From: Actinomycetota bacterium
Lineage (GTDB): Bacteria; Actinomycetota; Acidimicrobiia; Acidimicrobiales; RAAP-2
Length of the DNA: 64,000 nucleotides
NCBI GenBank assembly: GCA_009699875.1
Contig: WLNI01000001.1
Coordinates: 930,001 to 994,000, forward strand
Reading direction: 5' to 3'
Made by a program: the position numbers and the translations under genes. Position 1 is the first letter of the stretch; each line of letters opens with the position of its first letter. Shown piece by piece: positions 50,660 to 58,487 of this stretch. The notes under the pieces are model-generated. The model made no database searches. It was given only the letters and a program-made list of their open reading frames with translations, and was not told where the DNA came from.

Positions 50660-51874
50660 TCAGATTGCCTCGACGTAGTCGTCGAGTTGGTCCGACATCG
50701 CTGTTTCGGGCGGTAGTGCGTCGGTGCCGATGAACTTGTCGACTGCCCGCTCGAAGTGATGGATGAGGCGTTCGTGCCAACCGAGCTGGAGCGGGCGAGC
50801 CCCGGGCGAGGAGATCGAGGCTTGGATCGGCGCCATGTTGGCCTTGTCCTGTGCCATCACCGTCTCGAACAGTTCCATCCGGTCGAGGTGCTCCTGGGGG
50901 ACCTCATCGCCTGACCATTCGGGTGCGTACCACCGCAGTTCGAGTTCGGTGGTCGCAGGACCGGTGGGCCACATGCACAGAAACGTGAAGGCCCCGGTGT
51001 CCACCGGAACCACCAAATTGGGGAAGATGCCGAACGACGTCGACGTCTGACGCCAGAGAAGTGGAATCGCCGGGTTGTCATGCTCTTCAGAAACCATGGG
51101 AAAATCTTGGAAAATGTCATGCTTCTCCACGGTCAGGCGGCTGTGGCCATTGGGCAGCATAGACACAGTGGCCGATTGGTCGTTGTAGAGGAGGGCCGCA
51201 TTGTCAGGGTGCACGGTGCGGACGTGGTACACCTCGAGAAAGGCATCGACCATGAGCTTCCAATTGCAGTCGAGCTGGTGCACCTGGGTACCCACCGCCC
51301 GCATTCCCGGACCGTTGATCTCGGACATCTGATCAGCAATCGGACCTAAGAACTCGACTAGCGGGCATGCACCGGCGTCCTCGCTGATGAAGACCCAGCC
51401 GTCCCAGATCTCGCATCGCACGGGGATGAGCCCCAAAGAGTCCTTGTCGAGACCGACGAAACTTCGAGAATCGGGGACGGTCTTGAGGATCCCATCCGTT
51501 CCATAGGACCAGGAATGGTACTGACAGGTGAGCCGACGTGCGGTTCCGCATTCATCTCGGGTGACCGGCGCCCCCCGGTGTCGACAGGAGTTATAGAAGG
51601 CTCGGAGTACGCCGTCCTGACCCCGAACAACCACGATCGGCGCACCCGATCGGTGGGTCATGCGATAGGAACCGGGAACTGACCACTCGGACTCGTGACC
51701 GACGAACAGCCAGCACCGGCCGAAGACCTTCGCCTTCTCTAGTTCGTAGAACTCCGGGTCCGTGTAGCGACCGGTCGGGATCTGTGGAACTGCAATTGCG
51801 TCCGGCGGGGGAGCGGTTCGAGCTTTCTCCACCTCGATCCGTTCCCGGATGCTTCGATCGAGCGCAGCGTCCAT
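50660..51874 (-). CDS. Rieske non-heme iron oxygenase, alpha-subunit type
   Basis: A 404-residue oxygenase. The [2Fe-2S] site is Cys97-x-His99 and Cys117-x2-His120 (CRHRG ... CQYHSW). The mononuclear iron site is DAFLEVYHVRTVHP with Asp210, His217 and His222. It would hydroxylate or demethylate an aromatic or hydrophobic compound. No beta subunit, ferredoxin or reductase is in the window, so electrons must come from elsewhere. ATG 51874 has AAGGAGAT close upstream; a longer open frame to 52027 would run through the operator and is unlikely. Operator D is 28 bases upstream. Confidence 0.93.
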   Translation of the reverse strand: MDAALDRSIRERIEVEKARTAPPPDAIAVPQIPTGRYTDPEFYELEKAKVFGRCWLFVGHESEWSVPGSYRMTHRSGAPIVVVRGQDGVLRAFYNSCRHRGAPVTRDECGTARRLTCQYHSWSYGTDGILKTVPDSRSFVGLDKDSLGLIPVRCEIWDGWVFISEDAGACPLVEFLGPIADQMSEINGPGMRAVGTQVHQLDCNWKLMVDAFLEVYHVRTVHPDNAALLYNDQSATVSMLPNGHSRLTVEKHDIFQDFPMVSEEHDNPAIPLLWRQTSTSFGIFPNLVVPVDTGAFTFLCMWPTGPATTELELRWYAPEWSGDEVPQEHLDRMELFETVMAQDKANMAPIQASISSPGARPLQLGWHERLIHHFERAVDKFIGTDALPPETAMSDQLDDYVEAI

Positions 51875-51892
51875 GGATCTCCTTCTTCGTCT

Positions 51893-51924
51893 AGTGTATA
51901 AGTGAACACTGTAAACCATACACT
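51893..51924. promoter_or_regulatory. Nested inverted repeat with operator D, Rieske promoter
   Basis: The 15-bp core at 51902-51916 is GTGAACA-C-TGTAAAC (one mismatch). It is enclosed by a second inverted repeat AGTGTAT (51893-51899) and ATACACT (51918-51924) with nearly the same centre. A larger footprint or two dimers could bind. Confidence 0.65.
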
Positions 51925-52009
51925 CGGCGGGGATTTGATCACGTCGGCGAGGCGGCGAAGGGGCTGAACCGTGCCTCGCTCGGCGTCGAGGCACCAGTTG
52001 GGTGGTCTG

Positions 52010-52024
52010 GTTAATGTTGTTCAC
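52010..52024. promoter_or_regulatory. Operator E, upstream of the amidohydrolase operon
   Basis: GTTAATG-T-TGTTCAC. The right half is perfect and the left half has two mismatches. It ends 52 bases before the ATG at 52077 and lies on the other side of the divergent promoter from site D. Confidence 0.55.
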
Positions 52025-52076
52025 CACATGACCGCCGATCGCCTACTGGGGATCCGACGACGAGTGAGAGAAGTTG

Positions 52077-53408
52077 ATGGCTGTACAGAACCAAGTACTG
52101 CTCGCTGGCGGGTCGGTGATCGACGGGACCGGCACTGCATTACAGAGGGACACCGACGTGCTGTTCGAGGCCGACCGGATCATCGCCGTCGGCGTTGAGG
52201 CCACGGCAGTGGCGGAGCCCAGCGCAGAGCGGGTCGATGTACGTGGATTCACGGTGATGCCGGGCCTCATCGATTCGCACTGCCATATCACTTTCGGTGA
52301 ACCGGCGAGCAACGACGAACTCTTCTTCCACCGACCTCAGTCGACGGCCATGCTCGTCGCCGCATTCAACGTCGGCAAGCTGCTGCGCGCCGGCGTCACG
52401 GGCTTCCTCGACGCCGACTGCATCTATGACCTCGGACCAGCTCTGCGCGACGGTATCGAAGCAGGTCTCGTCGAAGGGCCACGCATGTCGTCAGGGCTCA
52501 ATGCCCTCCTCACGACGGCTGGCGGCACAGCTGGGCGCCTGATCCCCGATGCTGGACGGATCGGGTACGCGCACGTGATGGCGGATCGGAACGAGATGGT
52601 TCGCACCACACGCCAACAGGTCAAAGCCGGTGCCGACTGGATCAAGATCCACGTGACTGGAGCGCTCCCAAACACCTCGAGCGAGATCGCCGTTTGGTCG
52701 CTCGACGAGTTGAAGGCGGTGACCGAGACCGCACATGCACTCGGTACTCCGACGATCGCCCATTGTAGGAGTGCCGAATCCACCCGGCTCGCAGCCGAGG
52801 CCGGCATCGACCTCATACTCCACGCGTCCTACCTCGACCAAGCTGCGGTCGAGGCCATCGTTGCATCAGGTGCCGCAGTGGCTCCGACCTTCACCTTCCT
52901 TGCCAACCTGGCGGATCATGGCAGCGCTGTCGGGGCTGAGGACACCCAGGTCGATATGTTCCGAGGCGAAATCGCCGAGACCGCGAGCATGTTGCGCGTA
53001 GCGCATGAAGCGGGTGTTCCCATTCTCTGTGGATCCGAGAGCGGCTTTGCGCTCACACCGTATGGGCACTGGCACGCCCGCGAGATGGAACTGCTCGTCG
53101 ATGCCATCGGCCTTGATCCACTCGAGGCCATCACCTGTGCCACCCGCAACGGCGCCATCGCGCTGCGTCAGCCGGTCGGCTCGATCGGAGTCATCGCCCC
53201 TGACGCAGCGGCGGACATCCTGGTCATCGACGGAGATCCCTCTGCGGATATCTCCATTCTCGGTGATCGGCGTCGCATCCGACATGTGTTCTCGCGTGGC
53301 CGGCCGGTGGACCTCGGTCGACCTTGGCCCGAGCGCGAACCGCTTCGCGGTGAAAAGGTCGGCACATGGGCCACTCAGCTCCTTACCTGGGAAATCGTCA
53401 ATCCATGA
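52077..53408 (+). CDS. Imidazolonepropionase-like amidohydrolase
   Basis: A 443-residue metal-dependent hydrolase of the amidohydrolase superfamily. Metal ligands: His68-x-His70 (DSHCH), probable carboxylated Lys190 (WIKIHVTG), and His in IAHCRS and LILHAS. The position that normally holds the catalytic Asp (GTDAG/GTDS) reads G-S-Glu321-S, an unusual Asp-to-Glu change. The C-terminus GHWHAREMELLVDAIG fits the family. ATG 52077 is preferred over TTG 52074. It is first of a five-gene unit. It would cleave an amide, lactone or C-C bond in a ring product, exact substrate unknown. Confidence 0.85.
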   Translation: MAVQNQVLLAGGSVIDGTGTALQRDTDVLFEADRIIAVGVEATAVAEPSAERVDVRGFTVMPGLIDSHCHITFGEPASNDELFFHRPQSTAMLVAAFNVGKLLRAGVTGFLDADCIYDLGPALRDGIEAGLVEGPRMSSGLNALLTTAGGTAGRLIPDAGRIGYAHVMADRNEMVRTTRQQVKAGADWIKIHVTGALPNTSSEIAVWSLDELKAVTETAHALGTPTIAHCRSAESTRLAAEAGIDLILHASYLDQAAVEAIVASGAAVAPTFTFLANLADHGSAVGAEDTQVDMFRGEIAETASMLRVAHEAGVPILCGSESGFALTPYGHWHAREMELLVDAIGLDPLEAITCATRNGAIALRQPVGSIGVIAPDAAADILVIDGDPSADISILGDRRRIRHVFSRGRPVDLGRPWPEREPLRGEKVGTWATQLLTWEIVNP

Positions 53409-53446
53409 CGAGCGCTGGTCGAACGCAAGGTGTGGGAGGCCGGTCG

Positions 53447-54265
53447 ATGACCTCGACGAGTGTTCTCGTCACCGGTGCGGGCAGCGGACTCGGTGCCGAG
53501 ATCGCCGCCGCCGCCGCCCGGGCAGGTTGGATCGTCGGGGTTCTCGACCGCGACGACGCCACGGCCACGCGGACGGCCGATGCACTAGGTGAGTTCGCCG
53601 TAGCGTTGCACGCCGACACCACCGATGAAGTAGCCATTGAATCCGCACTCGACCGTTTCGCGCAGGTAACGGGACTCGAGACACCCGATGCGCTGGTATG
53701 CAACGCGGGCATTGTCCGATTCGGACCGCTGCTCGACCATTCCGCCGATGATTGGCGCGCCGTGGTCGACGTGAATTTGTCAGGGACCTTTCTGACAGCA
53801 CGGGCGTTTGCTCGGCGCCTTGTCGGTGCGGGCAAACGAGGTTCGATTGTGACCGTGACCTCGATGAACGGGGTGGCGCCCGGCCCCAACGGCGGTGCCT
53901 ACGGAGCAACGAAGGCAGGTATAGCCCTCCTCACCCAGCAGATGGCGTTGGAGTGGGGACCGCTCGGTATCCGAGCCAATGCGGTGGCGCCCGGGCTCAT
54001 CGACGCGGGCATGTCCAGGCCTATCTACGCCGATCCTGACATCTTGAAGCAACGTCGTGAGCGCGTACCGTTGGGTCGCCTCGGGACCGCAGCGGACGTC
54101 GCCTCGGTCGTGCTGTTTCTCCTTTCTGACGCAGCCGGGTACGTGAACGGGGCCGAGCTCCTCGTCGACGGTGGCGTCACCATGTCGGTCATAAGTTCAC
54201 TTCCGCGGCCTGAGGCGGTGGACTTCGTCGGTTCCGGTCACGACAATTCCCAAAGCCGGGAATGA
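53447..54265 (+). CDS. Short-chain dehydrogenase/reductase
   Basis: A 272-residue classical SDR: TGAGSGLG, the NAD-type Asp in VLDRDD, CNAG, Ser in TSMNG and YGATK. ATG 53447 has GGGAGG seven bases upstream; ATG 53405 overlaps the previous stop (ATGA) and would add 14 residues. An unusual C-terminal tail of about 25 residues after the usual DGGVTM end is present. It would oxidise an alcohol formed by an island oxygenase. Confidence 0.88.
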   Translation: MTSTSVLVTGAGSGLGAEIAAAAARAGWIVGVLDRDDATATRTADALGEFAVALHADTTDEVAIESALDRFAQVTGLETPDALVCNAGIVRFGPLLDHSADDWRAVVDVNLSGTFLTARAFARRLVGAGKRGSIVTVTSMNGVAPGPNGGAYGATKAGIALLTQQMALEWGPLGIRANAVAPGLIDAGMSRPIYADPDILKQRRERVPLGRLGTAADVASVVLFLLSDAAGYVNGAELLVDGGVTMSVISSLPRPEAVDFVGSGHDNSQSRE

Positions 54266-54978
54266 AGCGCAACCTCCTCCTCACGGGTGGTCCCGCCCAC
54301 GACTTCGAGGTCACATCGCATTCGCTCACGTCCTTGTTCGATGAGGTCGGCATGGTGACGACCGTCGTCGACGAACCTGGAGCTGCCCTCGCACTCCTCA
54401 GGTCCGTGGAGGCCGGTGATGCCGAGCGATTCGACCTCCTCACAGTCAACGGCCTCCATTGGAGCATGGATGCCGAACGCTACGCCCACCTTCGTGATCA
54501 GCACAGCTACACCCTCGAGCCGAACGATGCCACTGTGCTGGAGCGCTTCGTCGAGACAGGAGGTGGACTGCTCGCCCTCCACACCGCTGTCATAAGCTTC
54601 GACGCCGAACCAACCTGGCGGGGACTATGCGGGGCCGCGTGGAATTGGGACCGCTCGTTCCACGCGCCTCCTGAACACACGGCTGTAACCGTCACTCCAG
54701 CCGGACACCACCACATCGTCACGGAAGGATTGGACGACTTCTCGGTGTTCGACGAGATCTACGAGAGCCTCGATGTCAGCCCGTCGATCATTCCGCTCCT
54801 CTCGAGCCGGCGTGGCAATCGCGATCGTCCACTGCTCTGGGCCCGCGAGCTCGGCACGGGTCGAGTCGTGACGGACTTGTTGGGTCATGGTCTCGAATCG
54901 ATCATGCAGCCGACCCATCGCTCCATCCTCCAGCGGTCAGCCAACTGGGCGTCGACGGATCCATCGAGCGATTCATGA
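54262..54978 (+). CDS. ThuA-like protein (trehalose-utilisation fold)
   Basis: A 238-residue ThuA-domain protein with a class I glutamine-amidotransferase-like fold. Seen: LLTGGPAHDFEVTSHSL at the start, VETGGGLLALHTA and HHIVTEGLDDFSVFDEIY. It lacks an obvious catalytic Cys, as do other ThuA proteins. It overlaps the SDR stop (ATGA). Some ThuA-domain proteins act with sugar oxidoreductases on keto-sugars; the role in this catabolic operon is unknown. Confidence 0.8.
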   Translation: MKRNLLLTGGPAHDFEVTSHSLTSLFDEVGMVTTVVDEPGAALALLRSVEAGDAERFDLLTVNGLHWSMDAERYAHLRDQHSYTLEPNDATVLERFVETGGGLLALHTAVISFDAEPTWRGLCGAAWNWDRSFHAPPEHTAVTVTPAGHHHIVTEGLDDFSVFDEIYESLDVSPSIIPLLSSRRGNRDRPLLWARELGTGRVVTDLLGHGLESIMQPTHRSILQRSANWASTDPSSDS

Positions 54979-55003
54979 CGTCAGCATTTAGGAGTACCTC
55001 ACA

Positions 55004-56215
55004 ATGAAACAGCCACGAGTGGTGACCTTGTCCAACTACGAGGACGCGCGCGACGCGTTCCGCCAGAAGCAGCTGCGCCAGGCCCTCTACGACGAAGGCG
55101 AGGTCGTGATGGCTGATGTCCTCGTGAACTTGCACGGCGACGATCACCGTGCTCGTCGGCGATTGGAGAATCGTCTCTTCCTACGATCGACTCACGCCAG
55201 CTACGAGCGCGAACTCTTCCCGCCGATCGTCGATGACGCGATCGCACCACATATCGCCACCGGACGTGCCGAACTGGTGAGCCTGAGCCACCAGATGATG
55301 ATGAACCTTGCTGCGTTCACTGCGGGAGTTGACCGCCCTAGCGGTTCTGCCGAGGAGTCGTTTCGCCTCTACGCGTATCTCATGCGGTTCATCGAGGGCG
55401 CCACGCTCGCTCACTATTCCGGTGACCGCGATGCCAAGCGAGCCGCTGTGGCCGGCGCGCTCGACGATTTTGATGCTGAATTCCTGCGTCCGTCGATCGC
55501 CCGGCGCAGAGCCGAGATCGCCCGCTTCGAAGCCGGCGACATCGATGAGGCCGAACTACCACGTGATGTACTCACGGTGTTGCTTCGCAATCAGGATGAT
55601 CTCAACCTGGCCCACGAAGTAGTGCTGCACGAAACCTGCTTCTACCTGCTCGCAGGGGCACACACATCGGCGACTGCATTCGTGCGGACCCTTGACGCCA
55701 TCTTCGACATGGCTACCTCCGCACCGGCCGATGCCGAGCGCGCTCGTGACGACGTGTACTTCCTCCAGCGCTGCGTGCATGAAACCATCCGCCTCCACCC
55801 GTCCAGTCCGGTTGCCATTCGTTGGGCGCTCGACGACATCGAACTCAAGGGTGGGCAGCGCATAGAGCTGGGTGACAAGGTGATCATCGACCTGATGGCG
55901 GCCAACCGTGACCCTGCGATTTTCGGTGCCCGGGCTGAGACCTTCGATCCGAGCCGGAAACTCCCAGAGGGCGTGGGCCCGTGGGGGCTCAGTTTCGGGC
56001 TGGGCATGCATGCCTGCATCGGCCAGGAGTTGGCGGCCGGCACGGCCAGCATCAACGGCATTCCTGGCGAGGATCATCTCTACGGATTGGTCCCGGTGGC
56101 GGTACGGGCCGTGCTGGAAGCCGGTGGGTGTCGAGACCCAGAGGACCAACCCGAACTCGATCCCGAGTCCGAACGCGGCTACTGGCTGCGCTACCCGCTT
56201 GTGTTCGCCCGTTGA
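55004..56215 (+). CDS. Cytochrome P450
   Basis: A 403-residue soluble P450. The heme motif is FGLGMHACIG with Cys338, the K-helix is ETIR with Glu260 and Arg263. The I-helix reads A217-G-A-H220-T221, so the acid usually before the Thr is replaced by His. AGGAG precedes ATG 55004. No ferredoxin or ferredoxin reductase accompanies it. It would hydroxylate or cleave the same class of compound as the Rieske enzyme. Confidence 0.93.
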   Translation: MKQPRVVTLSNYEDARDAFRQKQLRQALYDEGEVVMADVLVNLHGDDHRARRRLENRLFLRSTHASYERELFPPIVDDAIAPHIATGRAELVSLSHQMMMNLAAFTAGVDRPSGSAEESFRLYAYLMRFIEGATLAHYSGDRDAKRAAVAGALDDFDAEFLRPSIARRRAEIARFEAGDIDEAELPRDVLTVLLRNQDDLNLAHEVVLHETCFYLLAGAHTSATAFVRTLDAIFDMATSAPADAERARDDVYFLQRCVHETIRLHPSSPVAIRWALDDIELKGGQRIELGDKVIIDLMAANRDPAIFGARAETFDPSRKLPEGVGPWGLSFGLGMHACIGQELAAGTASINGIPGEDHLYGLVPVAVRAVLEAGGCRDPEDQPELDPESERGYWLRYPLVFAR

Positions 56216-56249
56216 CCGCGCTCAGTGCCGACGTCGCAGGTTCGACCGA

Positions 56250-57245
56250 ATGATCGACCTCCACGCGCATGTGGTGCTCGACTCCGTTCTGGGTGCCGCT
56301 GGTCCTCTCGGGCCGCAGATGGACGATGGCGACGAGGCGTCCGGAATACCACCGTCCTTCCGAGTCGGGAGCTATACCCTGCTCGGCGTCCACTACCGAG
56401 ACACTCCATTCATGGATCTCAATCGCCGGATCGAGGCCATGGACGCGGCGGGAATCCACATGCAGGTGCTTTCACCGAACCCGCTTACCATGTTCTCGCA
56501 CGCCAGCGTGGAGTGGGCCGCCCCCTTCTGTCGACGGCACAACGACGAGTTGGCGGCGCTGGTGGCTCGAGCCCCCGATCGACTACGTGGGTTCGCTCAA
56601 CTCCCGATGCAGGACCCCACCATCGCCACAGCCGAGCTGCAGCGTGCCGTAGGCGAGTTGGGCCTGCTAGCGCCGTACCTCGCTACGGACCTCGGTCGCC
56701 CCCTCGACGACCCGGTGTTCGATGCGGTTTGGGAGACCTGCGTGAACCTCGACGTCCCGGTGTTCTTCCACCCCACTCCCGACGGAATCGACCGTCCCCG
56801 GCGCGACGACCGTTTGGCACGCTTCGACGGTGACCTCTGGCTGGGTTTCCTCTACGAAGAATCGATCGCCGTGTCATCGTTGGTGCTCGGCGGTGTCTTT
56901 GACCGCCATCCCGACCTGGACGTGTGCATGAGCCACGGTGGAGGGGCGACTTCCTGGCTGGCCGAACGGATGGAGCACGCGGCACGCACCAGACCGTGGG
57001 CAGCTAGCACGCTGAGTGAGCCGGGCGCGGTTGCACAACGGCTTGGCCGGATCTGGTGGGATGCCCATGTCGGTGGCCCCCGATCCCTTGGCGCCCTGAT
57101 CGCTACGTTTGGTCCGGACCGGCTGGTGGCCGGCACGAACTTCGCCGGATGGGACCAGTCGCCCGACCCCAGCTGGGGCGACGCAGACCTCGCTTCGGTC
57201 ATGGATGACAACGCCCGCCGGCTGCTACGCCTCGACCCGCGCTAG
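56250..57245 (+). CDS. Amidohydrolase-2 / ACMSD-like decarboxylase or hydrolase
   Basis: A 331-residue TIM-barrel protein of the ACMSD group (decarboxylases and hydratases of aromatic or ring-cleavage acids). Ligand candidates: His5-x-His7 at the N-terminus (DLHAH), His174 (FFHPTP), His in MSHGGG. The final acid in the GTD-x-P motif is replaced by Asn297 (AGTNFAGWDQ), which may alter metal binding. ATG 56250 lies 34 bases after the P450 stop. It probably acts late in the pathway. Confidence 0.85.
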   Translation: MIDLHAHVVLDSVLGAAGPLGPQMDDGDEASGIPPSFRVGSYTLLGVHYRDTPFMDLNRRIEAMDAAGIHMQVLSPNPLTMFSHASVEWAAPFCRRHNDELAALVARAPDRLRGFAQLPMQDPTIATAELQRAVGELGLLAPYLATDLGRPLDDPVFDAVWETCVNLDVPVFFHPTPDGIDRPRRDDRLARFDGDLWLGFLYEESIAVSSLVLGGVFDRHPDLDVCMSHGGGATSWLAERMEHAARTRPWAASTLSEPGAVAQRLGRIWWDAHVGGPRSLGALIATFGPDRLVAGTNFAGWDQSPDPSWGDADLASVMDDNARRLLRLDPR

Positions 57246-57253
57246 GTGCGAAT

Positions 57254-57553
57254 TCAGCCTTCGAACTCGAACTGCACCGCGGCCCTCTCGGCCACGATCG
57301 GCGCAATCCGTTCAGCGACGAGGGACTGGTGAGCCGGATGATCCCGATAGGCCAAGTAGCCCGTCACGTCATCGAAGTCCGCCACGACGGAGAAATCGAA
57401 GTTCCCTTCGTTGAGCCCGGCGTCGGGGCCGAAACGGAAGAAGCGCACTTCGGGGATCGCTTCTGGAAGGTTTGCGAGCGCCGAGGCGACCGGGCGCACT
57501 TCAGCCGCAGTCACCTCCGCTTTCCAGCGGAAGAGAACGATATGGCGGAGCAC
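57254..57553 (-). CDS. Dabb-domain (stress-responsive A/B barrel) protein
   Basis: A 99-residue dimeric alpha/beta barrel protein. It starts LRHIVLFRWKAEV and has FDFSVVADFDD and YRDHPAHQSLV, the standard Dabb motifs with the conserved His pair. Such proteins act as small enzymes or ligand binders in aromatic and polyketide pathways. The start is GTG 57553. It converges with the preceding operon and diverges from the SDR at 57612. Confidence 0.85.
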   Translation of the reverse strand: MLRHIVLFRWKAEVTAAEVRPVASALANLPEAIPEVRFFRFGPDAGLNEGNFDFSVVADFDDVTGYLAYRDHPAHQSLVAERIAPIVAERAAVQFEFEG

Positions 57554-57583
57554 GGTTTGATTCTAACGGACAGCAAAGTCTCG

Positions 57584-57598
57584 GTGAACACCGTTCGG
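57584..57598. promoter_or_regulatory. Operator F, between the Dabb and SDR genes
   Basis: GTGAACA-C-CGTTCGG. The left half is perfect and the right half has three mismatches. It sits between two divergent starts. Confidence 0.45.
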
Positions 57599-57611
57599 CT
57601 AGGGTGACGAC

Positions 57612-58367
57612 ATGGATCTCGGGATTGCGGGCCGGCGAGCGGCGGTGGCATGTTCGTCGGCGGGTCTCGGGTTCGAAGCGGCGCTGGCCTTGGCCAACGA
57701 AGGGGTTCGAGTAGCCATCAGTGGGCGCGACCCTGGTCGGCTCGCAGCTGCCTCCGACCGGCTTCGCTCAGCCGGCGCCGATGTGATCCCAATCCGAGCT
57801 GACGTCTCGGACCCGCAAGGAGCCACAGCGTTCGCATCGTCGGCCGCAGCCGAATTGGGCGGCATCGACATACTGATCGCCAACGCGGGTGGGCCACCTC
57901 CGGGCACGTTCTCTACGACCACCTTGGATGACTACCAAGCTGCGCTGAACCTGAATCTCCTTTCGACGATTGCGATGTGCCGGGCCGTGGTACCCGACAT
58001 GCAGCGGGCGGGATGGGGTCGGGTCGTCGCAATCACCTCCATCGGGGCGCGCCAACCGATCGGCTCGCTGATGGCGTCGACGACGGCACGCGCCGGGGTA
58101 ACGGGATTCCTGAAGGTTTTGGCAACCGAGGTTGCGCCTGATGGTGTGACCGTCAACTCGTTGCAGCCAGGTGTTCATGCAACCGAACGCCTCCTTTCGC
58201 TGCCCGCCCCGGCCCTTGACGAGCTCGTCGCCGACACTCCGACTGGGACGCTCGGCGATCCCGCCAACTTCGGCGCCGTTGTGACATTCCTGTGCAGTCA
58301 CCAGGCGCGTTTCCTGACCGGCGCCGGCATACCCGTCGATGGTGGGTCGTCCCGGGCCCTGATGTGA
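57612..58367 (+). CDS. SDR-fold protein lacking the usual catalytic Tyr/Lys
   Basis: A 251-residue SDR fold: modified cofactor loop CSSAGLGFE, NAGGPPPG, Ser in TSIG, terminal DGGSSRAL. At the active site the sequence reads Met154-A-S-T-Thr158 where YxxxK is expected. This occurs in a known divergent SDR group with the same PPPGTF and LNLLSTIAMCRAVVPDM motifs, so the change is likely ancestral. Activity as a standard reductase is doubtful. ATG 57612 has AGGGTGA upstream. Confidence 0.83.
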   Translation: MDLGIAGRRAAVACSSAGLGFEAALALANEGVRVAISGRDPGRLAAASDRLRSAGADVIPIRADVSDPQGATAFASSAAAELGGIDILIANAGGPPPGTFSTTTLDDYQAALNLNLLSTIAMCRAVVPDMQRAGWGRVVAITSIGARQPIGSLMASTTARAGVTGFLKVLATEVAPDGVTVNSLQPGVHATERLLSLPAPALDELVADTPTGTLGDPANFGAVVTFLCSHQARFLTGAGIPVDGGSSRALM

Positions 58368-58421
58368 AATCCGGGCTCGCAGGGGCCTGATGGACCGGGC
58401 CCTGTCCAGTCGGATATGGTG

Positions 58422-58436
58422 GTGAACACTGTTAAC
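58422..58436. promoter_or_regulatory. Palindromic operator G, upstream of carotenoid oxygenase 2
   Basis: GTGAACA-C-TGTTAAC, perfect consensus, 51 bases before the ATG at 58488. Confidence 0.7.
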
Positions 58437-58487
58437 CAGCGACTCGATCCGAGCCGCTGGTGCTGATCGCTTGTCGAGGGAGGACAA

